Positions 8,185-16,056 of a DNA stretch of 56,606 bases are shown here, one piece after another (the stretch's first letter is position 1; the number at the start of each line of letters is the position of its first letter). The position numbers and the translations under genes were made by a program. The notes under the pieces are model-generated. The model searched no databases. It saw only the letters and a list, made by a program, of their open reading frames with translations, and was not told the origin of the DNA. The stretch is from a bacterium (lineage in GTDB: Bacteria > Chloroflexota > Anaerolineae > Caldilineales > Caldilineaceae). The stretch is taken from positions 1-56,606 of the forward strand of contig WGMT01000071.1 in assembly GCA_016124945.1 (NCBI GenBank), in the 5' to 3' direction.

Positions 8185-8541
8185 ATGCACGAGTTATCGA
8201 TAGCCTACAATCTTGTGGAGATTGCGGTGGATGCGGTGAAGGCCGCCGACGCAGTGGACGTGAAAAGCGTCCACGTGCGGATTGGTGCGCTGGCCGGCGT
8301 GGTGGAAGACGCACTGCGCTTTGGCTGGGACGTCGCCACCGAGGGGACCATCCTGGCGGGCGCGGCGTTGGTCGTCCACGCGCAGCCGGTGGTGGTGGAA
8401 TGCGCCGCCTGTGGGCAGCAATCGACGTTGGATAGTATCTATCCGCTCTATTGCTCGCATTGCTTCGGCCCTGCCGCCGTTATCTCTGGACGGGAATTGG
8501 AACTCTCTTCAATTGAGATTGTCGAGCCGGTGTTGCTTTAG
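8185..8541 (+). CDS. hypA: HypA, nickel metallochaperone for hydrogenase maturation
   Basis: This is a 118-residue HypA-type protein. The true start is the ATG that gives MHELS, since the N-terminal Met and His2 form the nickel site of the family; an in-frame ATG 27 bases earlier would break this. The zinc site is CAAC and CSHC in the C-terminal half. HypA works with HypB (next gene) to insert nickel into the large subunit of [NiFe]-hydrogenase, and can also serve urease. No hydrogenase structural gene and no hypCDEF are in the window. Confidence 0.93.
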   Translation: MHELSIAYNLVEIAVDAVKAADAVDVKSVHVRIGALAGVVEDALRFGWDVATEGTILAGAALVVHAQPVVVECAACGQQSTLDSIYPLYCSHCFGPAAVISGRELELSSIEIVEPVLL

Positions 8542-8630
8542 GAGATTTTGTGGACACCGATTGGCGGAAACACGGATTTTAGAAAAATGAGCCATGTCCA
8601 CAACTTCGAATCTGAACGAAAGAAGGCCCC

Positions 8631-9305
8631 ATGAACACGCGATTGCTGGAGATCCGCCAGGGTATACTGAGCAAAAATGATCGATTGGCGCAAAGATTGC
8701 GACAACGTTTCCACGACGCCGGTGTGCTGGCGGTGAACCTTGTCTCCAGCCCGGGGACGGGCAAGACGGCGCTCCTGGAGCGTACGCTACGCGAAATGGC
8801 ACCCACCTATCGGGTGGCGTCGCTGGTAGGTGATTTGGCTACCGAGAACGACGCCGTCCGTCTGGCGCGCAGCGGCGCGCCGGTGCGCCAGATTGTCACC
8901 CAGGGCATGTGTCATCTTGAGGCGGAGATGATCGAAAGCCACCTGGTCGGCTGGGATCTGGCCGATCTCGATTTCCTCTTCATCGAGAATGTGGGCAATC
9001 TGGTCTGCCCGTCGAGTTATGACTTGGGCGAGGATCTGCGTGTGGTGCTGCTTTCCGTCACCGAAGGCGAAGACAAGCCGCTCAAGTACCCGCCCATGTT
9101 CAACTCTGCCGACGTGGCGCTGATCACCAAAATGGATCTGGCCGGCGCTGTGGAATTTGACCGCGCCGCTGCCTACGCCAACCTGCGCGCCGTTCGCCCC
9201 GATGTGACGATCCTCGAAACGTCGGCGAAGACAGGCGCGGGCGTGGCCGCATGGATCGACTGGCTGGTGGCGCGTCGGTTAAACGTTGAAGCGGTGAAGC
9301 GGTGA
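8631..9305 (+). CDS. hypB: HypB, GTPase of hydrogenase nickel insertion
   Basis: This is a 224-residue SIMIBI-class GTPase. The P-loop is SSPGTGKT (about residues 39-46), the inter-subunit metal site is GMCHLEAEM, and ITKMDL is the guanine-specificity motif. It lacks the His-rich nickel-storage N-terminus found in some HypB. GAAGG lies upstream of the ATG. It follows hypA by 89 bp, and that gap contains another copy of the dispersed cacggatt word. The last nine codons and the TGA stop are already inside the octamer repeat array that runs into the next gene. Confidence 0.94.
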   Translation: MNTRLLEIRQGILSKNDRLAQRLRQRFHDAGVLAVNLVSSPGTGKTALLERTLREMAPTYRVASLVGDLATENDAVRLARSGAPVRQIVTQGMCHLEAEMIESHLVGWDLADLDFLFIENVGNLVCPSSYDLGEDLRVVLLSVTEGEDKPLKYPPMFNSADVALITKMDLAGAVEFDRAAAYANLRAVRPDVTILETSAKTGAGVAAWIDWLVARRLNVEAVKR

Positions 9306-9680
9306 AGCAGTGGAGCGGTGAAGCGTTGAAGCGATTAAACGGTGAAGCGGTGGAGCGGTGAAGCGATTAAACGGTGAAGCGGTGAAACGATTAAACGTTG
9401 AAGCGACTGAATGTTCGAACGATGGAACTTCTGCTTCAACGTTCCAACGTTCCAACGTTCCAACGCTCCAACGCTCCAACGTTCCAACGTTCCAACGCTT
9501 CAACGTTCCAACGTTCCAACGTTCCAACGCTTCAACGCTCCAACGCTCCAACGCTCCAACGTTCCAACGTTCCAACGCTCCAACGCTTCAACGCTCCAAC
9601 GTTCCAACGCTCCAACGTTCCAACGCTCCAACGTTCCAACGTTCCAACGCTCCAACGCTCCAACGCTCCAACGTTCCACT
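9277..9680. repeat. About 50 tandem octamers arranged as one large inverted repeat
   Basis: 9277-9428 is 19 octamers such as GTTGAAGC, GGTGAAGC and GATTAAAC. After a 4-bp break (TTCT, 9429-9432), 9433-9680 is 31 octamers GTTCCAAC, GCTCCAAC or GCTTCAAC. The left units are the reverse-complement form of the right ones (GTTGAAGC versus GCTTCAAC), so the locus is a degenerate palindrome able to fold as DNA cruciform or RNA hairpin. It covers the end of hypB, the whole spacer and the first roughly 105 codons of the next gene. There are no unique spacers, so it is not a CRISPR. Confidence 0.95.
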
Positions 9681-12330
9681 TCTGACTACCAAACTACAGA
9701 TTCCACCGCTACGCGCCCAGCGTGTGGCGCGGCCACAACTGCTGCAACGGCTCTCCACACACCTGGAACGACAGATCACGCTTGTCTCCGCGCCGGCGGG
9801 TTACGGCAAGTCGACGCTGGTGAACCATTGGGTACGTTCACAGGATCGGCCTGCGGCCTGGCTTTCGTTAGAAGAAGCCGACGGCGAACCGGTCCGCTTT
9901 CTCCGCTACCTCACGGCGGCACTGCAACAGATCGAACCGAGGATCGGCGGCGATCTGCCAACGATCCTCGATGCCATGCCCTCCTTTCAGGCCGACATTG
10001 GGATCACGCTGTTGATCAACGATCTCACCGACTACGCGTCCCCTTGTCTGCTCGTCCTCGACGACTTTCACACCATAGACAATCGTATTGTGCAGGAGAT
10101 GGTCACCACCTTGGTCAACCATCAACCTGCTACGCTGCACCTTGTCTTCGTCACCCGCGAGGACCCGCCATTGCCGCTGGCGAGGTTACGCGCAACCGGC
10201 CAACTCCTCGAAGTGCGCGGTAGTGATTTGCGCTTTTCACTGGATGAGTCCGAAGACTTCCTAACCCAGGTGATGGGGGTGACGCTGTCGCCGTCGCAAT
10301 TGACAAAGCTAGACGCACGCATTGAAGGCTGGATCGCCGGCCTACAACTGGCGGCGATGTCGATGCAGCAGCACTCAGATCCAGGCGCGGTGATCGAGGG
10401 GATCTCAGGCGCACACCACTTCATCCTCACCTATTTGACCGAAGAAGTACTGCGTGAACTCTCTCCTGAGCAGCAGAGCTTCTTGCTGGAGACGTCGATA
10501 TTGGGGCGGTTGACAGGCAGGCTGTGTGATGCCGTCACCGGGCGAGAGGACGGGGATACGCTGTTGGGCGCGCTGCAGACGTCGAACGCCTTTGTCTTGG
10601 CGCTGGATGAGGAAAAGCGGTGGTATCGCTATCACCATCTCTTTGCCGATCTCCTGCGCAGCCGTTTAGACGTCGTCGCGCCGGGTCGGGCTGCCGAACT
10701 GCACCAGCGGGCGTCGGCCTGGTATGCGGCCAAGGGGATGGCCACCGAAGCCATCGATCATGCCTTTGCGGCGGCGGACTACGCCGGCGTCGTGCATCTG
10801 CTAGAGGAACACGCCCGTGCCTTCATCTTGCAAGGCCATGCACAGTTGGTTCACGACTGGCTACAACGCCTGCCGGAAGATTGGCGTATGGCGGGTCCGC
10901 GCGCCAATTTGGCTTTTGCCTGGTCGTTGTTGTTGGGTGGCCGGCTGGGTGAAGTTGAACGCTATCTGCGCAGCGCGAAAGATCACCTGCCCCAAGCTTA
11001 CGAGGACGAGATAGGGCTACAGGCGGAGATCCTTTCGTTACGGTCGGCGCTGGTTTCACTGCACGGAGAGACGGCGCGCGCCTGTGACATGGCAGCCGAA
11101 GCTGTGACCCTGGCAGCGGACGGAGATGTCTACACCCAGGGCATTACGCTTTTCTGCCTTGCAACCGCCTACAACTACGAGGGGCGCACGGCGAACGCCA
11201 TCGACGCCTACCAGGATGCCTTGCCCCGCTGTCAACAGGCGGGCAATCGGCTGGCCTCGATGCTGATTGTGGCCAATCTAGGTATGCTCTACATTGTGAA
11301 AGGACGGCTACGTGCTGCCAACGATCTGTGTCGGCGCACGTTGGAGATGGTGCACCACGCTGGTGAAAGTCACGTCCCCGCGCTGACGACGATTTACGGA
11401 ATTCATTGCGAGATCCGCTATGAACAGGCCAATTGGGACGGTCTACCCGAAAATCTGGCACGCTGGCTCAACTTGAGCCAACGCAGTGGACACGCCGCCG
11501 CGCTGGCCTATGGCAAGGTGCTGGCGGCGCGCATCGCCCAAGCCCAGGGAGATCTATCTATGGCGCGGCAGGCGCTGGAAGAGGCCGACGCAATGCGTCA
11601 TCTGCGGACACCAGCCTGGGTTTCCACACAGATCACCGCGCAACAGGTTTCGCTGGCGCTGGCCGAAGACGATCTCACCGAGGCGGCGTATGTGCTGTCC
11701 GCCACCGGCGTAGCCGCCGATGCACCACCCCACCACAGCTATGAAGTGATCCAGATTGCCCACTTGCGGCTGCTGATCCAGCGTTTCCACCACACACAGG
11801 AGGCAAAAGACGCCGTCGCCGCGGCAGCGCTGGCCGCCTGTCTACTCGATGCGGCTGAAAGCGCGGGGCGCATGGGGCGCGTCCTCGACGTGTTGTTGCT
11901 GCGTGCCCAACTCCACGACGCCCAAGACGACGGCCACACCGCCCTGGCCGATCTGCAACGAGCCGTGGAACTGGCTGCGCCCGAAGGGTACGTGCAACGC
12001 TTCATCAACACAGGTCCATCTATGGTGGCGCTGCTCCGTCAACTCCAGCGCCACACCCATATCCCCTACATTGAAACGCTACTCGCCGCCTTCCCATCAT
12101 CCTCATCATCCTCATTATCTCCATCACCCCTTATCGAACCCCTCTCCGAGCGCGAACTCGACGTCCTCCGCTTAATGGCCGAAGGGCTGACCTATCAGGA
12201 AGTCGCCGACCGACTGGTGATCAGCGTCAACACTGTGCGCTTCCATGTCAAAAGCCTCTACGGCAAACTCGGCGTAGACAAGCGAATTGTGGCGGTGGAA
12301 CGGGCGCGGGCATTGGGGCTCATTGGATGA
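9358..12330 (+). CDS. MalT/LuxR-type ATP-dependent transcriptional regulator with repeat-built N-terminus
   Basis: This is a large STAND-type activator (990 residues if begun at the GTG at 9358). A conserved N-terminus for this family, LLTTKLQIPPLR, starts only at residue 108. It is followed by the P-loop APAGYGKST (near 146), Walker B LLVLDDF, a helical TPR-like middle and a C-terminal LuxR helix-turn-helix (LSERELDVLRLMAEGLTYQEVADRL). Residues 1-107 are read from the octamer array as an 8-residue period (T-F-Q-R-S-N-V-P). No ATG with a ribosome site lies between the array and the conserved start, so either the repeat peptide is translated or a non-ATG codon such as CTG at 9682 is used. A Ser-rich linker before the HTH is also a DNA repeat (TCATCC). 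Confidence 0.88.
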   Translation: MKRLNGEAVKRLNVEATECSNDGTSASTFQRSNVPTLQRSNVPTFQRFNVPTFQRSNASTLQRSNAPTFQRSNAPTLQRSNVPTLQRSNAPTFQRSNAPTLQRSNVPLLTTKLQIPPLRAQRVARPQLLQRLSTHLERQITLVSAPAGYGKSTLVNHWVRSQDRPAAWLSLEEADGEPVRFLRYLTAALQQIEPRIGGDLPTILDAMPSFQADIGITLLINDLTDYASPCLLVLDDFHTIDNRIVQEMVTTLVNHQPATLHLVFVTREDPPLPLARLRATGQLLEVRGSDLRFSLDESEDFLTQVMGVTLSPSQLTKLDARIEGWIAGLQLAAMSMQQHSDPGAVIEGISGAHHFILTYLTEEVLRELSPEQQSFLLETSILGRLTGRLCDAVTGREDGDTLLGALQTSNAFVLALDEEKRWYRYHHLFADLLRSRLDVVAPGRAAELHQRASAWYAAKGMATEAIDHAFAAADYAGVVHLLEEHARAFILQGHAQLVHDWLQRLPEDWRMAGPRANLAFAWSLLLGGRLGEVERYLRSAKDHLPQAYEDEIGLQAEILSLRSALVSLHGETARACDMAAEAVTLAADGDVYTQGITLFCLATAYNYEGRTANAIDAYQDALPRCQQAGNRLASMLIVANLGMLYIVKGRLRAANDLCRRTLEMVHHAGESHVPALTTIYGIHCEIRYEQANWDGLPENLARWLNLSQRSGHAAALAYGKVLAARIAQAQGDLSMARQALEEADAMRHLRTPAWVSTQITAQQVSLALAEDDLTEAAYVLSATGVAADAPPHHSYEVIQIAHLRLLIQRFHHTQEAKDAVAAAALAACLLDAAESAGRMGRVLDVLLLRAQLHDAQDDGHTALADLQRAVELAAPEGYVQRFINTGPSMVALLRQLQRHTHIPYIETLLAAFPSSSSSSLSPSPLIEPLSERELDVLRLMAEGLTYQEVADRLVISVNTVRFHVKSLYGKLGVDKRIVAVERARALGLIG

Positions 12331-12423
12331 CAAGGTGATTCCATCACTGGACGATCACCGGGGTGCCGGTCACTGACACGCGAGTCGTCGCCAGTTGCCT
12401 GCCAACTACATACCCACTACATA

Positions 12424-12575
12424 ATTCTGTTGGCAAACCCGACGTGACGAGGAAATGGTCTCGAAGCCGAAGTACTGCGGCTGGTAACCGCAGCTACGAC
12501 AGACGAGACGGTCGACTATGTCGTAGGTCACGCGACCAGCGTGACGGGCGTGCTCAACGAGTTCGCCAACAGAAT
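12424..12575. repeat. MITE-like element with terminal inverted repeats, copy A
   Basis: ATTCTGTTGGCAAAC near 12424 pairs with GTTCGCCAACAGAAT ending at 12575, giving imperfect terminal inverted repeats. 12484-12575 is about 90% identical to the reverse complement of 25668-25758. A small hairpin CTGCGG...CCGCAG lies inside. There is no coding capacity. The element is the main content of the 452-bp gene-free stretch 12331-12782. Confidence 0.75.
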
Positions 12576-12782
12576 CACTACATGATCATGTGATCCATTT
12601 CGACGTCCACTGCGCGATGCTGTGGACAGTTTCAGTTATTCACGATTTTAACGCGGAGTAGGCATTCTCAGATGCCGTCACCAGTGGCTCAAGCCGCATC
12701 TGAGGATGATTCCTCCACAACAATAACCGTAAATCACTGAGTTTGCGCTTTCAATGCAGGCAACGACGCAAGGAGTAGGAAC

Positions 12783-13019
12783 ATGGCGCATTTGGATCAG
12801 GCGGCGGATTATGAGATCCGCGTCGATGGCTACGTGGACCGCAGTGTGGTCGACTGGTTTGGTCCAATGCAGATCGAGGACGTTGTCGACGGGGTCGATG
12901 GTTCTACCACGGCCATCACCCACATCGTCACCGATCAGGCAGGAATTGTGGGGCTGATCCGTCACCTGCATGGGCTGGGCATTGTGTTGCTTTCGATAGA
13001 ACGGCATTTTTCGATATAA
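12783..13019 (+). CDS. Small conserved protein of the YEIRV type, function unknown
   Basis: This is a 78-residue protein with YEIRVDGYVDRSVVDWFGPMQI at the N-terminal side and a C-terminal DQAGIVGLIRHLHGLGIVLLSIER. This pattern matches small uncharacterised proteins common in Chloroflexota, often next to membrane-protein genes; that is recalled family knowledge. A strong AAGGAG precedes the ATG. It is 35 bp from the next gene and is likely the first of a four-gene unit with two membrane proteins and a flavodoxin. No function is assigned. Confidence 0.8.
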   Translation: MAHLDQAADYEIRVDGYVDRSVVDWFGPMQIEDVVDGVDGSTTAITHIVTDQAGIVGLIRHLHGLGIVLLSIERHFSI

Positions 13020-13054
13020 CGACATTTGTCGCAGGGTAAAAAAGGAGTGAAAAG

Positions 13055-13897
13055 ATGTTGCGAGCGTCTTTGAAACTACACTACGTGTTGGGAAGTCTGG
13101 TGGCTTTACTACTGGCAGCGACGGCGGGGGCAGGCCTGATCGTTGAAGACATTTATCGACCATTTTTAAGTGAGTCGATAGTCGCCTTTCAGTTCTTTCA
13201 AGATTTCGTTTCTCTGATGGCTGCGCCGGCGTTGGTGGTGGCGATGCTCTTCGCCGCACGTGGATCGCGTAGTGCATTGGCGATCTGGGCCGGTCTGCTG
13301 CTCTATGCCGGCTACTACTATGTTTTCTACGTGTTTGACTTTGTCTATACCGTCTTCTATCCGCTTTACCTGGCGCTCATGGGTATGGCTTTCTTCTCGC
13401 TGGTGGGGCTGATCAACGCGATTGATGCCGATCGCTTCGCCGCCAGGGTGAAAGCAACCATGCCAGTGCGTATGATCGCCGTGGTGCTGGGGATCACCGT
13501 CCTCTTTGTGCCGATCTGGCTGATGGGCATTGCACAGGCGATCACCACCCAACAGGCGGGCGACACCGATCTGGTCTTCGTGCTCGATCTCGCCTTCTTG
13601 ATCCCGGTCTGTGTTTACACGGCGATTCAGGTGTGGCGACGTCGGCCGATTGGCTTTGTCTTCGCCGGGCCGCTGCTGCTCAAGGCGGCGCTGTCCGGTG
13701 TCCTTTTGACGGGGGGTACGCTGTTGCTCAGCCTGCAATTTGGCCAACCTATCCCTTGGGATCAGATGTCACTCTACATCTTTCTGGCGGTAGTCGGTGG
13801 CGTGGCATTGGCCGCTTACCTGCACAATCTCACGTCGGACGAAACAGAGGTCCACGTGCTGCAAACCGAACGTGAATTCAGCATTTCGTCACAGTAA
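13055..13897 (+). CDS. Multi-spanning membrane protein of unknown function (paralogue 1)
   Basis: This is a 280-residue integral membrane protein with about seven or eight hydrophobic segments (for example 10-30, 50-68, 75-95, 98-120, 137-160, 170-192, 205-225 and 238-258). The end is charged and probably cytoplasmic. There are no catalytic motifs I can name. AAGGAG precedes the ATG. It is similar in length, topology and position to the next gene, suggesting an old duplication. Confidence 0.8.
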   Translation: MLRASLKLHYVLGSLVALLLAATAGAGLIVEDIYRPFLSESIVAFQFFQDFVSLMAAPALVVAMLFAARGSRSALAIWAGLLLYAGYYYVFYVFDFVYTVFYPLYLALMGMAFFSLVGLINAIDADRFAARVKATMPVRMIAVVLGITVLFVPIWLMGIAQAITTQQAGDTDLVFVLDLAFLIPVCVYTAIQVWRRRPIGFVFAGPLLLKAALSGVLLTGGTLLLSLQFGQPIPWDQMSLYIFLAVVGGVALAAYLHNLTSDETEVHVLQTEREFSISSQ

Positions 13898-13943
13898 GCG
13901 CCTTTTGCCCGCAATGTTTTGCCAGTTGATAAAGGAGAAACCG

Positions 13944-14822
13944 ATGAAATACCAATCCGCCCTAAGGTGGATGATCCCCATAATCTTTGTGTTGGCGCTC
14001 TTTGCGGCAGCGATGGGGCTTTTCTACGAAACGCCGGGGACGCCCTACAGCTACACCAATCACCGCGACGAGACGGTGCTGATCAATGGCCACGGGCTGT
14101 ACTACTTCGACACGGTCAGTTCGGCGGCACAGCAGCAGGGCAACGACATCGTCACGTTGACGGTAGGGCTGCCGCTGTTGGTCATTTCGACGTGGTTGGC
14201 TTTCCGCGGTTCGTTGCGAGGGCAGCTACTGCTGGCAGGCACGCTGGGCTTCATCTTCTACACCTACATGTCGATGTCGATGCTCACGGCGTACAACGCG
14301 CTCTTTCTCGTCTATGTGACGCTGTTTGGGCTGAGCCTCTACGCCTTCGTGCTCACCATGCTTTCGTTCAATCTGGCCGATCTACCACGTCACTTTTCGG
14401 AACGGCTGCCCTACGGCTGGATCGCGGCGATCATGTTCGTCATCGGCGGCTTCCTCACACTGGCCTGGTTAGGACGCATTGTGCCGCCACTGCTGGCGGA
14501 CACAACGCCCGTGTTAGACAACACCACCACGCTGGTGATCCAGGCTATGGATCTGGTGTTGATCGTGCCCTTGTCGATCCTGGCCGGCGTGCTGCTGCTG
14601 CGCCGCAGCGCCTGGGGCTACCTGCTGGCGTCGGTGGCGATGCTCAAGGGCGTCACCCTAGGGTTGGCGGTGAGCATGATGTCGGTAAATATGATGCGGG
14701 CCGGCGTAGCCGAAAGCCTGGTGATTATGGTCCCCTTCCTGATGATTACGCTGTTGAATCTGGTGATGGCGGGGCTGCTCTTGCGCAATGTTCGAGAGCA
14801 GAGACTAAGTATCGGAGACTGA
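13944..14822 (+). CDS. Multi-spanning membrane protein of unknown function (paralogue 2)
   Basis: This is a 292-residue integral membrane protein. The ATG at 13944 with AAAGGAG is chosen; a frame open to 13797 is read through the previous gene. An N-terminal anchor (about 9-27) is followed by an extracytoplasmic stretch rich in Tyr/Thr/His (GTPYSYTNHRDETVLINGHG) and about seven further helices. Topology mirrors the preceding gene. The pair could form a heteromer; nothing in the sequence identifies a substrate. Confidence 0.8.
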   Translation: MKYQSALRWMIPIIFVLALFAAAMGLFYETPGTPYSYTNHRDETVLINGHGLYYFDTVSSAAQQQGNDIVTLTVGLPLLVISTWLAFRGSLRGQLLLAGTLGFIFYTYMSMSMLTAYNALFLVYVTLFGLSLYAFVLTMLSFNLADLPRHFSERLPYGWIAAIMFVIGGFLTLAWLGRIVPPLLADTTPVLDNTTTLVIQAMDLVLIVPLSILAGVLLLRRSAWGYLLASVAMLKGVTLGLAVSMMSVNMMRAGVAESLVIMVPFLMITLLNLVMAGLLLRNVREQRLSIGD

Positions 14823-14833
14823 GAAAGTAGTTT

Positions 14834-14990
14834 GTGGACACGGATTTCAGGATTACCAGGACGGCATAGAGGAAATGCATTCTGCCTTCATCTGAAAATC
14901 CTAAAGATCCGCGCAATCCGCGTCCTTACCATCTCTGCCTTCGTGCGTCTTTGTGCGTCTTTGTGTGCCTTCGTGGATCATTATTTCTCT
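14834..14990. repeat. Inverted cacggatt words plus a gcgtctttgt tandem
   Basis: GACACGGATTTCAGGATTAC (from 14834) is opposed by a reverse-complement-like copy ending in AATCCGCGTCC (to about 14925). Then CTTCGTGCGTCTTTGTGCGT forms a short tandem. Together they fill the 199-bp spacer before the flavodoxin gene. Confidence 0.65.
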
Positions 14991-15021
14991 GGATTCCCCT
15001 AAGTAGACAAAGGAGATCCTG

Positions 15022-15504
15022 ATGCAAAAGTATCTTGTAACCTATGCAAGCAAGGCCGGTTCGACGGCAGAAGTAGCCGAAGCGATTGGGGCGCAACTAC
15101 GCACCCGCAATATTGCCGCCGATGTGCGCCCCATCGAGGACGTTTCTGATCTCGGCGGCTACGATCGGGTGATTGTGGGCAGCGCCATCCGCATGGGGTG
15201 CTGGCTGCCCCAGGCAGTGGACTTTGTGAAGCGACACGCAGTGGAACTTACCGAAAAGCAGTCGGCAATCTTTACCGTCCACATGCTGAACGCCGACGAC
15301 AGCGAAGAAAGCCGCCAACAGCGTGTGGTCTATGTTGAAGACGTCCACACGCACTTTACACCCCAGCAAGAAGCCTTCTTTACCGGCAAAATGGACCTCA
15401 AACGGCTCAACTTCGTCGACCGCTTCATCGCCAAAATGGTCAAAGCCAAAGACGCCGACCAGCGCGACTGGAACGCGATCCGTGGGTGGGCGCAGAAGCT
15501 GTGA
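15022..15504 (+). CDS. Flavodoxin-domain protein, HemG-like
   Basis: This is a 160-residue protein with a flavodoxin fold. The N-terminal YASKAGSTAEVAEAIG is the FMN phosphate-binding loop, and DRVIVGSAIRMGCWLP is typical of the menaquinone-dependent protoporphyrinogen oxidase (HemG) / flavodoxin-5 group. It may act in haem synthesis or as a general electron-transfer flavoprotein; no other haem genes are nearby. AAGGAG precedes the ATG. It is the last gene of the set beginning at 12783, with a hairpin two bases past the stop. Confidence 0.85.
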   Translation: MQKYLVTYASKAGSTAEVAEAIGAQLRTRNIAADVRPIEDVSDLGGYDRVIVGSAIRMGCWLPQAVDFVKRHAVELTEKQSAIFTVHMLNADDSEESRQQRVVYVEDVHTHFTPQQEAFFTGKMDLKRLNFVDRFIAKMVKAKDADQRDWNAIRGWAQKL

Positions 15505-15505
15505 A

Positions 15506-15539
15506 GGGGTGATGGGATGACCCCTCACCCCATCACCCC
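15506..15539 (+). terminator. Hairpin directly after the flavodoxin stop
   Basis: GGGGTGATGGG (15506-15516) pairs perfectly with CCCATCACCCC (15529-15539) across a 12-base loop. There is no T-run, so it may be an RNA end or stabiliser rather than a classical terminator. The arms are again built from the GGTGATGG spacer word. Confidence 0.55.
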
Positions 15540-15792
15540 ATAGGCGTTAAGATAAGGGTCTACGAAAGTGCCCGGGACTTCACGTTGGGGACTTCACGTT
15601 GGACGTGACGCCAGGAGTGAAGGCCCCGTCTCGCTGCGGCGAAAAGTCCCCGCCACTTGCTCTACGGTGCTTAACCTAACGCCTATGCCCCCTCACCTTG
15701 TCACCTTGTCAAAACCTCATCTTCATCCGCCGCCCCACAAATTTGACCGTTCCCGCGGGCGCTGGTATACTCCTCGTCGTGGCTAAAAACAA

Positions 15793-15865
15793 GCCCCCAT
15801 CGTCTAGAGGACTAGGACACAGGCCTTTCAAGCCTGCGACAGGGGTTCGAATCCCCTTGGGGGTA
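15793..15865 (+). tRNA. tRNA-Glu (anticodon TTC)
   Basis: The acceptor stem GCCCCCA/TGGGGGT closes the molecule (first pair G-T). The D-arm region is CGTCTAGAGGACTAGGACAC, the anticodon loop CTTTCAA contains TTC, and the T-arm is AGGGG-TTCGAAT-CCCCT. The CCA end is not encoded. A factor-independent terminator follows 22 bases later. The spacer upstream (15540-15792) has no gene and only a duplicated GGGACTTCACGTTGG. Confidence 0.96.
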
Positions 15866-15887
15866 CACATTTTTATATGTACAGTTC

Positions 15888-15919
15888 AAAGACCCGACGT
15901 ACAGCACTTCGGGTCTTTT
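15888..15919 (+). terminator. Rho-independent terminator of tRNA-Glu
   Basis: AAAGACCCGA (15888-15897) pairs with TCGGGTCTTT (15909-15918), followed by T residues. This fits a terminator for the tRNA transcript. Confidence 0.8.
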
Positions 15920-15922
15920 GCT

Positions 15923-16018
15923 GTTCAAAGTCCATGTGGTTCAAAGTCCATGTGGTTCAAAATCCATGTGGTTCAAAATCCATGTGGTTCAAAATCCATG
16001 TGGTTCAAAATCCATGTG
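15923..16018 (+). repeat. Six exact-length 16-bp tandem repeats before purL
   Basis: GTTCAAARTCCATGTG is repeated six times without gaps, differing only at the R position (G in the first two, A in the rest). It sits between the tRNA terminator and purL, where the purine transcript should begin. Confidence 0.95.
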
Positions 16019-16056
16019 TCTGACACCCCATATATTCACAATTTTGGGAAACGCCT

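Noticed and set aside
9279..9575. Minus-strand frame encoding an ERWNVGTL-type repeat protein
   Set aside because: It is the other strand of the octamer array, with no ribosome site and no homology-like core.
9433..9680. Possible CRISPR array
   Set aside because: The units are contiguous octamers with no unique spacers and no cas genes.
15923..16018. Possible CRISPR or iteron origin
   Set aside because: Direct 16-bp units abut each other without spacers, and no replication gene or AT-rich unwinding region adjoins them.
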